Below are positions 6,858-15,470 of a DNA stretch of 64,000 nucleotides, one piece after another. Both the position numbers and the translations under genes were made by a program. Origin of the DNA: Amycolatopsis cihanbeyliensis (lineage in GTDB: Bacteria > Actinomycetota > Actinomycetes > Mycobacteriales > Pseudonocardiaceae); assembly GCF_006715045.1 (NCBI RefSeq), contig NZ_VFML01000002.1, positions 186,001-250,000 of the forward strand, written 5' to 3'. A model generated the notes under the pieces. It was not told where the DNA came from and made no database searches. It was given only the letters and a program-made list of their open reading frames with translations. The stretch's first letter is position 1, and each line of letters starts with the position of its first letter.

Positions 6858-8077
6858 TGGATTTCGCGTTCGACGCCAAGACCGAGGAGTTGCGCTCGCG
6901 GCTGCTCGCCTTCATGGAGGAGCACGTCCACCCGGCCGAGCCGGTGTTCGCCGAGCAGCTCGCCGAGCGGGAGGACCCGTGGTCGAGCGTGCCGATCGTG
7001 GCCCGGCTGCAGGCCGAGGCGCGCAGCAGGGGCCTGTGGAACTTCTTCCTTCCCGGCGAGCACGGCGGCGGACTGACCAATCTCCAGTACGCGCCGCTGG
7101 CCGAGATCACCGGCCGCAGCCCGCAGCTTGCGCCCAACGCGCTGAACTGCGCGGCGCCGGACACCGGGAACATGGAAGTGCTCGCGATGTTCGGTACCGA
7201 GCGGCAGCGGCAGGAATGGCTGCGCCCGCTGCTGGACGCCGAGATCCGCTCGGCCTTCGCGATGACCGAGCCGGATGTGGCCTCCTCGGATGCGCGCAAC
7301 ATCGCCACCCGGATCGAGCGCGACGGCGACTCCTACGTGATCAACGGCCGCAAGTGGTACATCTCCGGCGCGATGAACCCGAGTTGCCGGATCCTCATCG
7401 TGATGGGCAAGACCGACCCGGACGCCGAGCCGCACCGGCAGCAGAGCATGATCCTGGTGCCGAGGGACACCCCCGGTGTGCGGATCAAGCGCGGGATGCG
7501 GGTGTTCGGCTACTCCGACGGCGACCACGGCGGCCACGCCGAGATCGTGTTCGACAACGTCCGGGTGCCCGCGGAGAACCTGGTGGGCGAGGAGGGCGGC
7601 GGCTTCGCCATCGCGCAGGCCCGGCTCGGCCCCGGTCGGATCCATCACTGCATGCGGCTGATCGGGATGGCCGAGCGGGCGATCGAGCTGATGTGCCGGC
7701 GCGCGGTCGAGCGCTCGGCCTTCGGCAAGCCGCTGGCCAGGCAGGGGGTGATCCAGGACTGGATCGCCGAGTCCAGGGTGCGGGTGGAGCAGCTGCGCCT
7801 GCTGGTGCTGAAGACCGCCTGGCTGATGGACACCGTGGGCAACCAGGGTGCGCACACCGAGATCCAGTCGATCAAGATCGCCACCCCCTCCTCGGTCGAG
7901 TGGATCCTGGACAAGGCGATCCAGCTACACGGTGCCGGTGGCGTCAGCCAGGACTTCCCGCTCGCCGAGCTCTGGGCCGCCGCCCGGATGCTCCGCCTCG
8001 CCGACGGCCCGGACGAGGTGCACAAGCGCTCCCTCGCCCGCCGCGAACTCAGCCACTACCTGCCAAAGGAGGCCTGA
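6854..8077 (+). CDS. Acyl-CoA dehydrogenase, ACAD10/11-like
   Basis: 407 residues with the standard acyl-CoA dehydrogenase fold. Visible elements are the FAD/substrate segment AFAMTEPDVASSDARN, the middle beta domain (RKWYISGAMNP) and a C-terminal helical domain with IQLHGAGGVSQD. The sequence, particularly EPDVASSDARN and FPLAELWAAARMLRLADGPDEVH, fits the ACAD10/11 branch, matching the neighbouring kinase-fold protein. It would catalyse alpha,beta-dehydrogenation of a long or hydroxylated acyl-CoA with FAD. It overlaps the preceding gene by four bases and the next dehydrogenase by one base (TGATG), indicating translational coupling within one operon. Confidence 0.88.
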   Translation: MMDFAFDAKTEELRSRLLAFMEEHVHPAEPVFAEQLAEREDPWSSVPIVARLQAEARSRGLWNFFLPGEHGGGLTNLQYAPLAEITGRSPQLAPNALNCAAPDTGNMEVLAMFGTERQRQEWLRPLLDAEIRSAFAMTEPDVASSDARNIATRIERDGDSYVINGRKWYISGAMNPSCRILIVMGKTDPDAEPHRQQSMILVPRDTPGVRIKRGMRVFGYSDGDHGGHAEIVFDNVRVPAENLVGEEGGGFAIAQARLGPGRIHHCMRLIGMAERAIELMCRRAVERSAFGKPLARQGVIQDWIAESRVRVEQLRLLVLKTAWLMDTVGNQGAHTEIQSIKIATPSSVEWILDKAIQLHGAGGVSQDFPLAELWAAARMLRLADGPDEVHKRSLARRELSHYLPKEA

Positions 8078-9264
8078 TGTCCACAGTGGACTCAGACGAC
8101 CTGCGCCAACGGGCACGGGAGTTCCTGCGCGAGCACGACCACACCACCGTGGAGCGGCTGGAGTTCCTCCGCGCCAGGTTCGACGCCGGGCTCGCCTGGG
8201 TACACTTCCCCTCCGGCCTGGGCGGGCTCGACGCGCCGCGGGCGGCACAGGCGGTGGTGGACGCCGAGTTCGAGGCGGTGGGCGCGCCGGACAACGACCC
8301 GAGGCGGATCGGCATCGGCCTGGGCATGGCGGCGCCGACGATCCTGCAGTTCGGCACCGAGGAACAGCAACAGCGCTTCCTCCGCCCGTTGTGGACAGGC
8401 GAGGAGGTGTGGTGCCAGCTGTTCTCCGAGCCGGGCGCGGGCTCGGACCTCGCCGCGCTGGGCACCCGCGCCGAGTGGGACGGCGCGGGCTGGGTGGTGG
8501 AGGGGCAGAAGGTATGGACCTCCAGCGCGCACGTCGCGCGCTGGGCCATCCTGGTCACCCGCACCGATCCGGACGTGCCGAAGCACCAGGGCATGACCTA
8601 CTTCGTCGCCGACATGACCGCACCAGGGGTCGAGGTCCGGCCGCTGCGCCAGCTCACCGGCGAGGCCGAGTTCAACGAGGTGTTCCTCAACGACGTGCGG
8701 ATCCCGGACACGCAGCGGCTCGGCGAGGTCGGCGAGGGCTGGCGGGTGGCGCAGTCGACGTTGATGAACGAGCGGGTCGCCATCGGCGGCCGCCCGATGC
8801 CACGCGAGGGCGGCATGGTCGGCGTGGTGGCACGGACCTGGCGGGAACGGCCCGAGCTGCGCACGCCCGAGTTGCACGACCGCCTGCTGACGCTGTGGGT
8901 CCAGGCCGAGGCGGCCCGGCTCGCCGGCGACCGGCTGCGCCAGCAACTCGCGGTCGGCAGGCCCGGACCGGAGGGTTCGGCGATGAAGCTGGCCTTCGCC
9001 CGGCTGAGCCAGGAACTGTCCGCGCTGGAGGTCGAACTACTCGGCGAGGAGGGCCTGCGCTACGACGACTGGACCCTACGCAGGCCGGACATCGTCGACT
9101 TCACCGGGCGCGAGGCCGGCTACCGCTACCTGCGGGCGAAGGGTAACTCCATCGAGGGCGGCACCTCGGAGGTGCTGCGCAACATCATCGCCGAGCGGGT
9201 GCTGGGCCTGCCCGCCGAACCGCGCGCGGACAAGGACGTGGCATGGAAGGACCTCCCACGATGA
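8077..9264 (+). CDS. Acyl-CoA dehydrogenase family protein
   Basis: 395 residues, starting at ATG 8077 inside the preceding stop. An open frame continues far upstream but only overlaps the previous gene out of frame. Family landmarks are FSEPGAGSDLAALGTRA, GQKVWTSSAHVARW, and near the end GNSIEGGTSEVLRNIIAERVLGLP. These resemble the FadE subgroup whose members act as heteromers on sterol-derived acyl-CoAs in actinomycetes, where two different dehydrogenase subunits are encoded side by side. The next gene is a shorter, more divergent dehydrogenase that could be its partner subunit. The substrate cannot be read from the sequence. Confidence 0.87.
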   Translation: MSTVDSDDLRQRAREFLREHDHTTVERLEFLRARFDAGLAWVHFPSGLGGLDAPRAAQAVVDAEFEAVGAPDNDPRRIGIGLGMAAPTILQFGTEEQQQRFLRPLWTGEEVWCQLFSEPGAGSDLAALGTRAEWDGAGWVVEGQKVWTSSAHVARWAILVTRTDPDVPKHQGMTYFVADMTAPGVEVRPLRQLTGEAEFNEVFLNDVRIPDTQRLGEVGEGWRVAQSTLMNERVAIGGRPMPREGGMVGVVARTWRERPELRTPELHDRLLTLWVQAEAARLAGDRLRQQLAVGRPGPEGSAMKLAFARLSQELSALEVELLGEEGLRYDDWTLRRPDIVDFTGREAGYRYLRAKGNSIEGGTSEVLRNIIAERVLGLPAEPRADKDVAWKDLPR

Positions 9265-10388
9265 CCGGCACACCCGACCTGCTCTACTCCGACGTGGAGA
9301 CCGACCTGCGGGCCAGCGTCCGCGACTTGCTGAACGACCACGGCGACCCGGCGGCGCTGCCGGCGCGGGTGGAGAGCGACGAACTTTACGACCTGAAGCT
9401 GTGGCGTACCCTGGCCGGCGACCTCGGCACGGCCGGCCTGCTGGTGCCGGAGAACCTCGGCGGGCAGGGCGCCTCGGCCAGGGAAACGGCGCTGGTACTC
9501 GAGGAGCTCGGCCGCGGCCTTACCCCGGTGCCGTTCCTGGGCAGCGCCGTCCTGGCGACCTGCGCGCTCCTGCACACGGACACCGCCCAGCGGGCCGTCG
9601 CCGGGGTGCTGCCCCGGCTCGCCTCCGGCACGACGATCGGCTGCCTTGCGGTCCCGCTGTCCACCGCGCCGGGAACCGGCTTCCCCACCGGCGTCCACGC
9701 GACCGGCGACGGGATACTGACCGGCCGCGTCGGCACCGTCGCGGACGCCTCGGTGGCCGAGGTACTGGTGGTGCCGGCCACCGGCCAGGACGGTCCGGGG
9801 CTGTACCTGGTCGAAACCGGGGTGGAGGGAGTCGCGATCACCGGGGCGGTCCCGCTGGACCTCACCCGGCGGCTGGCCGACCTGACCCTGACCGACGTCC
9901 CGGCCCGCCGGGTGGCCGGCCAGGACGTCGCGGCGGCGGCGCTGGAGCGGGCGCTGCTGGCCGGCGCCGCACTGCTGGCCTCCGAACAACTCGGCCTCGC
10001 TCAATGGTGCCTCGACGAGACGGTCGGCTATGTCAAGCAGCGGTACCAGTTCGGCCGCCCGGTCGGCTCCTTCCAGGCCCTCAAACACCGGCTCGCCGAG
10101 GTGTACCTGCAGCTGGTCTCCGCCCGCGCCGCGGCCCGTAACGCCGCGGACACCCTGGCCAGGGGCGACGCGGATCTGCCTGCGGCCGCCGCGGTGGCGC
10201 AGGCCTACTGCGCTCCCGCCGCGGTGCACGCGGCCGAGGAATGCATCCAGCTGCACGGCGGGATCGGCATGACCTGGGAGCACCCCGCGCACCTCTACCT
10301 GAAACGCGCCAAGGCCGACGAGCTCGCGCTCGGCACGCCCGGCAGGCACCGGCGTACCCTTGCCGGGCTCATCGACCTGCCCGGCTGA
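9261..10388 (+). CDS. Acyl-CoA dehydrogenase family protein (possible partner subunit)
   Basis: 375 residues from ATG 9261, which overlaps the previous stop (ATGA) and follows GGAAGGA; an upstream in-frame ATG at 9243 is less likely. The N-terminal helical domain, FGRPVGSFQALKHRLAE and the C-terminal ECIQLHGGIGMTWEHP place it in the family. The mid-domain lacks the usual clear TEPxxGSD segment, replaced by GCLAVPLSTAPGTGF, so FAD or substrate binding may be incomplete. Divergent second subunits of this kind form alpha2beta2 heterotetramers in the actinobacterial FadE26/27 and FadE28/29 systems (established for those proteins). A heteromer with the gene before it is a reasonable inference. Confidence 0.85.
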   Translation: MTGTPDLLYSDVETDLRASVRDLLNDHGDPAALPARVESDELYDLKLWRTLAGDLGTAGLLVPENLGGQGASARETALVLEELGRGLTPVPFLGSAVLATCALLHTDTAQRAVAGVLPRLASGTTIGCLAVPLSTAPGTGFPTGVHATGDGILTGRVGTVADASVAEVLVVPATGQDGPGLYLVETGVEGVAITGAVPLDLTRRLADLTLTDVPARRVAGQDVAAAALERALLAGAALLASEQLGLAQWCLDETVGYVKQRYQFGRPVGSFQALKHRLAEVYLQLVSARAAARNAADTLARGDADLPAAAAVAQAYCAPAAVHAAEECIQLHGGIGMTWEHPAHLYLKRAKADELALGTPGRHRRTLAGLIDLPG

Positions 10389-10406
10389 TCGCGCGGCGGC
10401 GCGATC
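10387..10406 (+). terminator. GC-rich hairpin at the end of the ACAD operon
   Basis: GATCGCGC-GGCG-GCGCGATC, a perfect 8-bp stem overlapping the stop of the third dehydrogenase gene. There is no T-run, so it could be a weak terminator or an mRNA 3'-end stabiliser. Confidence 0.35.
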
Positions 10407-10440
10407 GCGGACTGTCGGACCGCCGCGCTAGATTGCCGGC

Positions 10441-11151
10441 ATGGCGGAGTTCGTACTGGTGGCGGGCGCGTGGCTGGGATCCTGGGCCTGGGCGGAGGTG
10501 GTGCCGCCGCTACGGGCGGCCGGGCACGGTGCGCATCCGTTGACGCTGTCCGGGCTGGCGGACAAGCGTGGCCTTCCGGCAGGGCAGCAGACGCACGTCC
10601 AGGACATCGTGGACGAGGTCGAACGCCATGACCTGCGCGAGGTCGTCCTGGTCGGGCACAGCTACTCGGGTATCCCGGTCGGGCAGGCCGCGGAGCGGAT
10701 CGGCGACCGGCTGGCCAGGGTGGTCTTCGTCGACTCCAACGTCCCGGCCGACGGCGAGTCCTTCGTGTCGCCCTGGCCGGAGGGCCGAGCCGCGGTGGAG
10801 GCCTCGATCGCGGCCAACGGCGGGTTCTGGGCGCCGCCGGCCACGGCGGACTACACGGGCCAGGGCCTCACCGAGGGGCAGGTCGCCCGGATCGTCGGCG
10901 GCTCCACCCCGCACCCCGGGGCCACCCTCACCGAACCCGCCGTGCTGCGCCGCCCGCTCGGCGAGTTGCCCACGACCTACGTCAAGTGCCTGCTCGACGG
11001 CGAGCGGCCGAGCCCCGATGTGGCCGAGCTACTGGCCGCAGGCGAGCGCTGGCGACTGGTCACCATGGACACCGGTCACTGGCCGATGTTCTCTCGACCG
11101 CGGGAACTGGCCCGGATTCTCCTGGAGGCGACCGGAACGGTGGCCCTATGA
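10441..11151 (+). CDS. Alpha/beta hydrolase
   Basis: 236 residues with the alpha/beta hydrolase nucleophile elbow GHSYSG near residues 79-84. A likely acid follows later in the chain, and a C-terminal histidine is seen in DTGHWPMFSRP near 215. The short lid and N-terminus (FVLVAGAWLGSWAW) match the small esterase/HNL-like branch often annotated as alpha/beta fold hydrolase. It lies 52 bases after the acyl-CoA dehydrogenase operon on the same strand and may be cotranscribed, possibly as a thioesterase or lactone/ester hydrolase, though the sequence alone does not identify a substrate. No strong ribosome site precedes ATG 10441, but the reading frame begins there. Confidence 0.75.
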   Translation: MAEFVLVAGAWLGSWAWAEVVPPLRAAGHGAHPLTLSGLADKRGLPAGQQTHVQDIVDEVERHDLREVVLVGHSYSGIPVGQAAERIGDRLARVVFVDSNVPADGESFVSPWPEGRAAVEASIAANGGFWAPPATADYTGQGLTEGQVARIVGGSTPHPGATLTEPAVLRRPLGELPTTYVKCLLDGERPSPDVAELLAAGERWRLVTMDTGHWPMFSRPRELARILLEATGTVAL

Positions 11152-11207
11152 CCGGGGTGCTCGCGCGCCCCGATGGCCGCCGTTTCCGCGCGCTCGATCA
11201 CGGGTGA

Positions 11208-11969
11208 TCAGCGCCGGAGGTCGTCGAGCACGGCGCGGGCGACAGGACTCGGCTGCCCGTCCTGAAGATCGAGCGGGTCCTTGGCGTACAGCGGTGGTTG
11301 GGCCATGAAGCGGGGCGCGCGTCCGCGGTGCGGCTGGGCGGCGTGCACCAGGAACGGGTGGCACAGGTACATGTCGCCGAGGGCGCCTGTCGCCAGCGCG
11401 ACAGGTCGATGCTCGGAGGCGGGGACGGCGTCGCGGCACAGCGACATCCATTCGCGCCCTTCGTCACCGCGGGTTTCGAGCAGCGGGGGCACGTCGAGAT
11501 GGGAGCCGACCCGGATCCGCGTCGGAGCGTCGTCGGGGCCGACGTCCGAGAACAGGAACAGCATCAGCAACGCGCGCTCTCGGGAGCGGAGGTTGACCCT
11601 GCCCTCCCCTTGCGGCCCGGCGTAGCTGGCGTCCACATGCCATCCGTCATCGCCGGGTTGCGCGGCACCGGGGAAACGGACGGGAAAGGTGCCGAGACCG
11701 ACGCGGGGAATCCACCGGCCTTCGCCGGCGAGCCGGTCGAACGCCGCGTGCAGCACGGCGGTGGTTGCGGCTTCCTGGAACGGCGGTGTCGCGAACCCGC
11801 CCAGCCGCACGACGGGCTCGGTCCAGGTCGTCGGGTCGTCCCGCGCGCATCCGGTGGCCGCCCACAACTCGTCCACGCACCGTTCCCCGGCCTCGACCGG
11901 AAAAGCCCCTTCGAGCTTGACGAAGCCATCGGTGACGAACCGCTCGACCTGCTCAGCGGTGAGAGACAT
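11208..11969 (-). CDS. Phytanoyl-CoA dioxygenase (PhyH) family protein
   Basis: 253 residues. The Fe(II)/2-oxoglutarate oxygenase facial triad is visible as H111-x-D113 (WHVDASY) and distal H209 (CHPFLVHAAQPHRGRAPRF), with R216 or R220 positioned to bind 2-oxoglutarate. PhyH-family enzymes hydroxylate acyl-CoAs or small natural products. It is transcribed convergently to the upstream hydrolase and in the same direction as the TetR gene 145 bases before it, so it does not belong to the ACAD operon. Its substrate is unknown; similar stand-alone PhyH proteins are common in secondary metabolism and in ectoine/halogenase-like pathways. Confidence 0.8.
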   Translation of the reverse strand: MSLTAEQVERFVTDGFVKLEGAFPVEAGERCVDELWAATGCARDDPTTWTEPVVRLGGFATPPFQEAATTAVLHAAFDRLAGEGRWIPRVGLGTFPVRFPGAAQPGDDGWHVDASYAGPQGEGRVNLRSRERALLMLFLFSDVGPDDAPTRIRVGSHLDVPPLLETRGDEGREWMSLCRDAVPASEHRPVALATGALGDMYLCHPFLVHAAQPHRGRAPRFMAQPPLYAKDPLDLQDGQPSPVARAVLDDLRR

Positions 11970-12114
11970 GCGGGACCCCCGTCATCCGGTTGCCGGTCGC
12001 TCATGCTCACGAAGAGCGAACGGCACGGTCAACGCGTTTTCCGGCTCCCGCGCGGAAGCGGCGCGGGCGCTGACCTTCCGGCGGTCGCGGACGTGGGGCA
12101 CGGCTGAGCCGCGC

Positions 12115-12744
12115 TCACCGCACCGGGCGCAACGAGCTCATCAGCAGATCGGCGAAATGGTCGCCGACCTGCTGGGCGGACAGCTCGCCGTCGCTGCGGT
12201 ACCAGAACGCGAGGTGGTGCACGGCGCCGAAGAAGAAGTCCACGATCACCTCCGCCGGCTTGTCCGTACGGAACTCCCCCGCCCGCTGACCTTCCTCGAT
12301 CAGCCCGCGAAACCGCTCGTGATAGCGGCGCCGCTCGGCACGCACAGCACGCCGCTTCTCCGGATCCAGCTGATGCATCGACTCCATGAAGATCTTGGTG
12401 TCGTCCAGGTTCGCGATGCTGCTGACCACCACATCGGACGCGGCCGAGGCCAGCCGCTCGCGCAGCGGCGCCTCCGTGACGGCGAACTTCTCCAGCCGAT
12501 CGGTCTGTTCCCGCAGCACCCGGCCGTAGATCTCGGAAAGCAGGTCGTCCTTGGAGTCGAAGTAGTGGTACATCGCGCCCTTGGTGACCCCGGCCGTCGC
12601 CACGATCTCCTGCACCGAGGTCCGGTCGAAACCCTGCTCGGCGAACAGCCGCGTCGCCACGGCGAGCAGCCTCCGCGGCACCGCGGCCGCGCCCTCCGCC
12701 TGCTCGTCGGATCCCGCGTTCCGTTGCCCGTTACCCGTTTCCAT
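12115..12744 (-). CDS. TetR family transcriptional regulator
   Basis: 209 residues from ATG 12744, which has GAGGGGAAG upstream; the open frame extends another 47 codons but that part has no family resemblance. The DNA-binding domain reads TSVQEIVATAGVTKGAMYHYFDSKDDLL (split across residues about 35-65), a canonical TetR HTH. The C-terminal domain (VIVDFFFGAVHHLAFWYR) is of the type common in regulators of fatty-acyl catabolism. It stands apart from the ACAD operon by the PhyH gene and is followed on the same strand, so it could be the regulator of the TACCGAC palindromes, but its own promoter has no obvious copy. Confidence 0.85.
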   Translation of the reverse strand: METGNGQRNAGSDEQAEGAAAVPRRLLAVATRLFAEQGFDRTSVQEIVATAGVTKGAMYHYFDSKDDLLSEIYGRVLREQTDRLEKFAVTEAPLRERLASAASDVVVSSIANLDDTKIFMESMHQLDPEKRRAVRAERRRYHERFRGLIEEGQRAGEFRTDKPAEVIVDFFFGAVHHLAFWYRSDGELSAQQVGDHFADLLMSSLRPVR

Positions 12745-12844
12745 GACGGTCTTCCCCTCTGTCGCTTCCGCTCCCACCCCTCGTTGCACAGGACACCTGG
12801 TGAGCGGCCCCTCACGGACGGGCAGCATACCGGCAACTCCCTGG

Positions 12845-14344
12845 TCAGATAATCGGCCGCAACGGGCGATTGTCCCGTGGACCATGCCGCCGCAACTCGG
12901 TCCACGCCCGCGCGAGGCGACCCACCATCTCGGACAGCACGGCGGGCTCGAGGGTGAACGGAATCCGGAGATAGTTGTCGTGCGCCCCGGTGAAGTCGGC
13001 CGACGAGCCGGGGACCACCTCCACCCCGTGGCGCAACGCGAGCTGGGCGAACACGTCGGCGCTGCCCTCGGGCAGCGCGACCCAGAGCGAGGAACCGCCG
13101 TCCGGGCTGCGCCAGCGCCAGTCGGGCAGGTACTCGCGCAGCAGCCGTTCCAGCAGCTTGCGCCGCTCCCGCTGGATGGCCGCGCGCGCCGGGGCGAGCT
13201 CGTCGAGGCGCGGCACCAGCCGGGCGGCCAGCGCCTGGTCGATCACCGGACTACCCAGGTCGGCAAGCGCCTTACGGCGGGCACACCGCTCGATGATCTC
13301 GGCGGGCCCGCGTACCCACCCGATCCGCAGCCCGCCCCACACGGCCTTGCCGAGGGAGGCCACGGTGATCGCCTCGGCCCCGGACGGGAGGTACGCGGCC
13401 AGCGGCAACGGGGCGGTCCCCCGCTCCTCCTCCAACGCGATGCCCGCGTAGGCGTTGTCCTCCAGCACGGTCACCCCGTGCCGGGCGGCGAGCTCGGCCA
13501 CCCTGCGACGCCGGGTCGCCGACATCTGGATACCGGTCGGGTTGTGATAGGTCGGCATCACGTACAGCAGGCTCGGGTGGTGCGCGGCCAGTGCCGCGGC
13601 CAGTTCCCGCGTCTCGATGCCCTCGTCGTCCAGCGGCACCGGGACCAGCTCGGCGTTCACGGACCGGAAGATGTCCAGGCAGGCGGGCCAACTCGGCGAC
13701 TCGACCACCACCGAGGAGGCTGTACGCAGGTACACCTCGGCGACCAGCACCAGAGCCTGCTGCGCGCCCGTGGTGACCAGCACCTGCTCCGGACCGGTCG
13801 GCAGGCCGAGCCGGGTGTAGTGCTCGGCGATCGCCGCGCGGAGCAGGGGCAGGCCGCTCGGGTGATACCCGGGGTCGGCGAGCAGGTCCGGCATATCCTC
13901 CCGGACGACGTCGGCCAGCGCCTCGGTCACCTCGGGGGCACCTTGCTCGGCGGCACAGGCCAATGAGATCAGTGGACCGGGCCCGTCGATGAGCCGCTGG
14001 AAGATCACCCCGGCCCGGCCGCCCCGCACCCCGCCGTCGCTGCGCGCCGAACGCACCTTCCCGTTCACCCGGGTACCGCTGCCCTGCCGCCGCTCCAGTA
14101 CCTCCCGCGCGCGCAGCTCGTCGTAGGCACCGACCACGGTCGCCCTGCTCACGGCCAGGACGCCGGCCAGTTCGCGTTCCGAGGGCAGGCGCTCGCCGCT
14201 GCGCAGCGCACCCTCCTCGGCGGCCCTGGCGAGCGCGTCGGCCAGCTTGCGGTACAGCGGTCCCGGTCCCGCGGTCCAGTCACCGAGCAGAGTCGCGAGT
14301 GCCGAACCATCCTGAAAACGATCCATTTCACCCACCATTGGCAC
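12845..14344 (-). CDS. MocR-type GntR regulator with PLP aminotransferase domain
   Basis: 499 residues. The first 80 form a winged GntR helix-turn-helix (LPSERELAGVLAVSRATVVGAYDELRAR), and the rest is a fold-type I aminotransferase domain with the PLP lysine in SLGKAVWGGLRIGW and the substrate-side MPTYHNPTG. MocR proteins use the aminotransferase-like domain as a PLP-dependent sensor; PdxR and GabR are known examples. GTG 14344, ATG 14338 and ATG 14326 are all possible starts. It is divergent from a small membrane protein gene with an 88-base gap that holds an inverted repeat suited to operator duty. The effector is not evident. Confidence 0.87.
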   Translation of the reverse strand: MPMVGEMDRFQDGSALATLLGDWTAGPGPLYRKLADALARAAEEGALRSGERLPSERELAGVLAVSRATVVGAYDELRAREVLERRQGSGTRVNGKVRSARSDGGVRGGRAGVIFQRLIDGPGPLISLACAAEQGAPEVTEALADVVREDMPDLLADPGYHPSGLPLLRAAIAEHYTRLGLPTGPEQVLVTTGAQQALVLVAEVYLRTASSVVVESPSWPACLDIFRSVNAELVPVPLDDEGIETRELAAALAAHHPSLLYVMPTYHNPTGIQMSATRRRRVAELAARHGVTVLEDNAYAGIALEEERGTAPLPLAAYLPSGAEAITVASLGKAVWGGLRIGWVRGPAEIIERCARRKALADLGSPVIDQALAARLVPRLDELAPARAAIQRERRKLLERLLREYLPDWRWRSPDGGSSLWVALPEGSADVFAQLALRHGVEVVPGSSADFTGAHDNYLRIPFTLEPAVLSEMVGRLARAWTELRRHGPRDNRPLRPII

Positions 14345-14353
14345 TGTTCGCCA

Positions 14354-14409
14354 CCAGTCCAGTCAACGATCCTAGTAGGTGCAGAGCTGATCACGAAGAA
14401 TTGGACTGG
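14354..14409. promoter_or_regulatory. Inverted repeat between MocR gene and small membrane gene
   Basis: CCAGTCCA (14354-14361) and TGGACTGG (14402-14409) are inverted copies separated by 40 bases in the divergent promoter region. MocR regulators typically bind widely spaced half-sites, so these are candidate operators (inference). Confidence 0.4.
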
Positions 14410-14432
14410 AAACTGGCCCTGGGAGGTGCGAA

Positions 14433-14669
14433 ATGCTCACGACCTTCATGTTCCTGGCCGCGGTGGCGGCCGAACTCGTCGTTATCGGCCGCATGGTGTG
14501 GCTGTCCACCGAGGCCAGGCGAGCGCTGCCGGCCGCGGAGCCGCGGCCGGTGTGGGACCTGCTGGCCGGCGCGGCCGCGCTGCGGCAGGCCTCCCGCACC
14601 CACTCCGACCGGATCGACCGGTACCTGCGGGAACTACACGAACCGTGGCGGGCCGGGTTGGGGCGCTGA
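14433..14669 (+). CDS. Small single-TM protein of unknown function
   Basis: 78 residues starting at ATG 14433 with GGGAGGTG eight bases upstream, a strong ribosome site. Residues 2-24 form one hydrophobic segment (MFLAAVAAELVVIGRMVWL), followed by a charged, Arg-rich cytoplasmic-looking tail (RTHSDRIDRYLRELHEPWR). No known domain is recognised. It is divergent from the MocR regulator and shares its operator-like intergenic region, so it is a likely target of that regulator. The good ribosome site and coding composition argue it is real despite its size. Confidence 0.6.
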   Translation: MLTTFMFLAAVAAELVVIGRMVWLSTEARRALPAAEPRPVWDLLAGAAALRQASRTHSDRIDRYLRELHEPWRAGLGR

Positions 14670-14687
14670 GCGCGTTCGACCCGGTGC

Positions 14688-15470
14688 TCACCCCAGCGCG
14701 TCCTCGACCTTGCGCTGCAGCTTGTTCATCCCACCGAGCCAACGCTCGTTCTGGGTGGCCCTCGCCGCGTAGTAGTCGGCGACCTCCGGGTGCGGCAGCA
14801 CCAGGAAACGCCCTTCCGGCCAGGCTGCCAGGACGCTGTCGGCGACCTGTTCGGGCGCGATGGCGGACTCGCCCATGATCAACCGGCCGGCCGGCCCGGT
14901 GTCGGCGAGCATCCTGGTCCGCACCCCCTGCGGGCAGACCGCCTGCACGGTGATGCCGCGGTGCCGGTAGGTCGCGGCCAGCCACTCCGCGAAGGCCAGC
15001 GCGCCGTGCTTGGACACCGAGTACGGGGCGGAGCCGAGGCTGGTCAGCAGTCCCGCCGCGGACACGACGGCGAGGAAGTGCCCGCGGCCGCGGGCCAGCC
15101 AGTCCGGCAGCAGCAGCCGGGCGGCGCGGACGTGCGCCATCACGTTGACCTCCCAGGCCCCGGCCCAGGCGTCCTCGGGCGCCTCGGGGCCGCCGGTGGG
15201 CGCCACACCGGCGTTCGCGCAGAACACGTCGATCGAGCCGAGCGCGTCCCGCGCGGCCTCGATCAGTGCCCGCACGCCGTCCTCGGTCGCGGCGTCGCCG
15301 GGCAGCGGCACCCCGCCCACCTCGTCGGCCACCGCCCGGCAGGCGTCCGCATCGAGGTCGGCGACTCCCACCCTGGCACCTTCGGCCGCGAACCGCCGGG
15401 CCAGTGCCGCACCGATCCCGCCCGCGCCGCCGGTGATCACCACACCGGCCCCGGGCAGCTCGGCACTCAC
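14688..15470 (-). CDS. SDR family oxidoreductase
   Basis: 260 residues with the Rossmann motif VITGGAGGIGAALARR, an NAG-type motif (CANAG) and the catalytic YSVSK near residues 155-159. It is a classical SDR acting on an unknown carbonyl or hydroxyl substrate with NAD(P). It overlaps the upstream SDR by four bases and both are divergent from a TetR gene. Because the promoter region of this pair carries the TAAGCG palindrome shared with the fabG operon, the pair is likely regulated together with lipid metabolism. Confidence 0.85.
   Translation of the reverse strand: MSAELPGAGVVITGGAGGIGAALARRFAAEGARVGVADLDADACRAVADEVGGVPLPGDAATEDGVRALIEAARDALGSIDVFCANAGVAPTGGPEAPEDAWAGAWEVNVMAHVRAARLLLPDWLARGRGHFLAVVSAAGLLTSLGSAPYSVSKHGALAFAEWLAATYRHRGITVQAVCPQGVRTRMLADTGPAGRLIMGESAIAPEQVADSVLAAWPEGRFLVLPHPEVADYYAARATQNERWLGGMNKLQRKVEDALG

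Noticed and set aside
6823..9264. An 813-codon open frame spanning two acyl-CoA dehydrogenase genes
   Set aside because: Only the part from 8077 has dehydrogenase sequence; the earlier part is the out-of-frame shadow of the gene at 6854-8077, kept open by high GC.
12745..12885. A 47-residue N-terminal extension of the TetR protein
   Set aside because: The extension is Arg/Gly-rich with no TetR similarity and overlaps the MocR gene; a good ribosome site supports ATG 12744.
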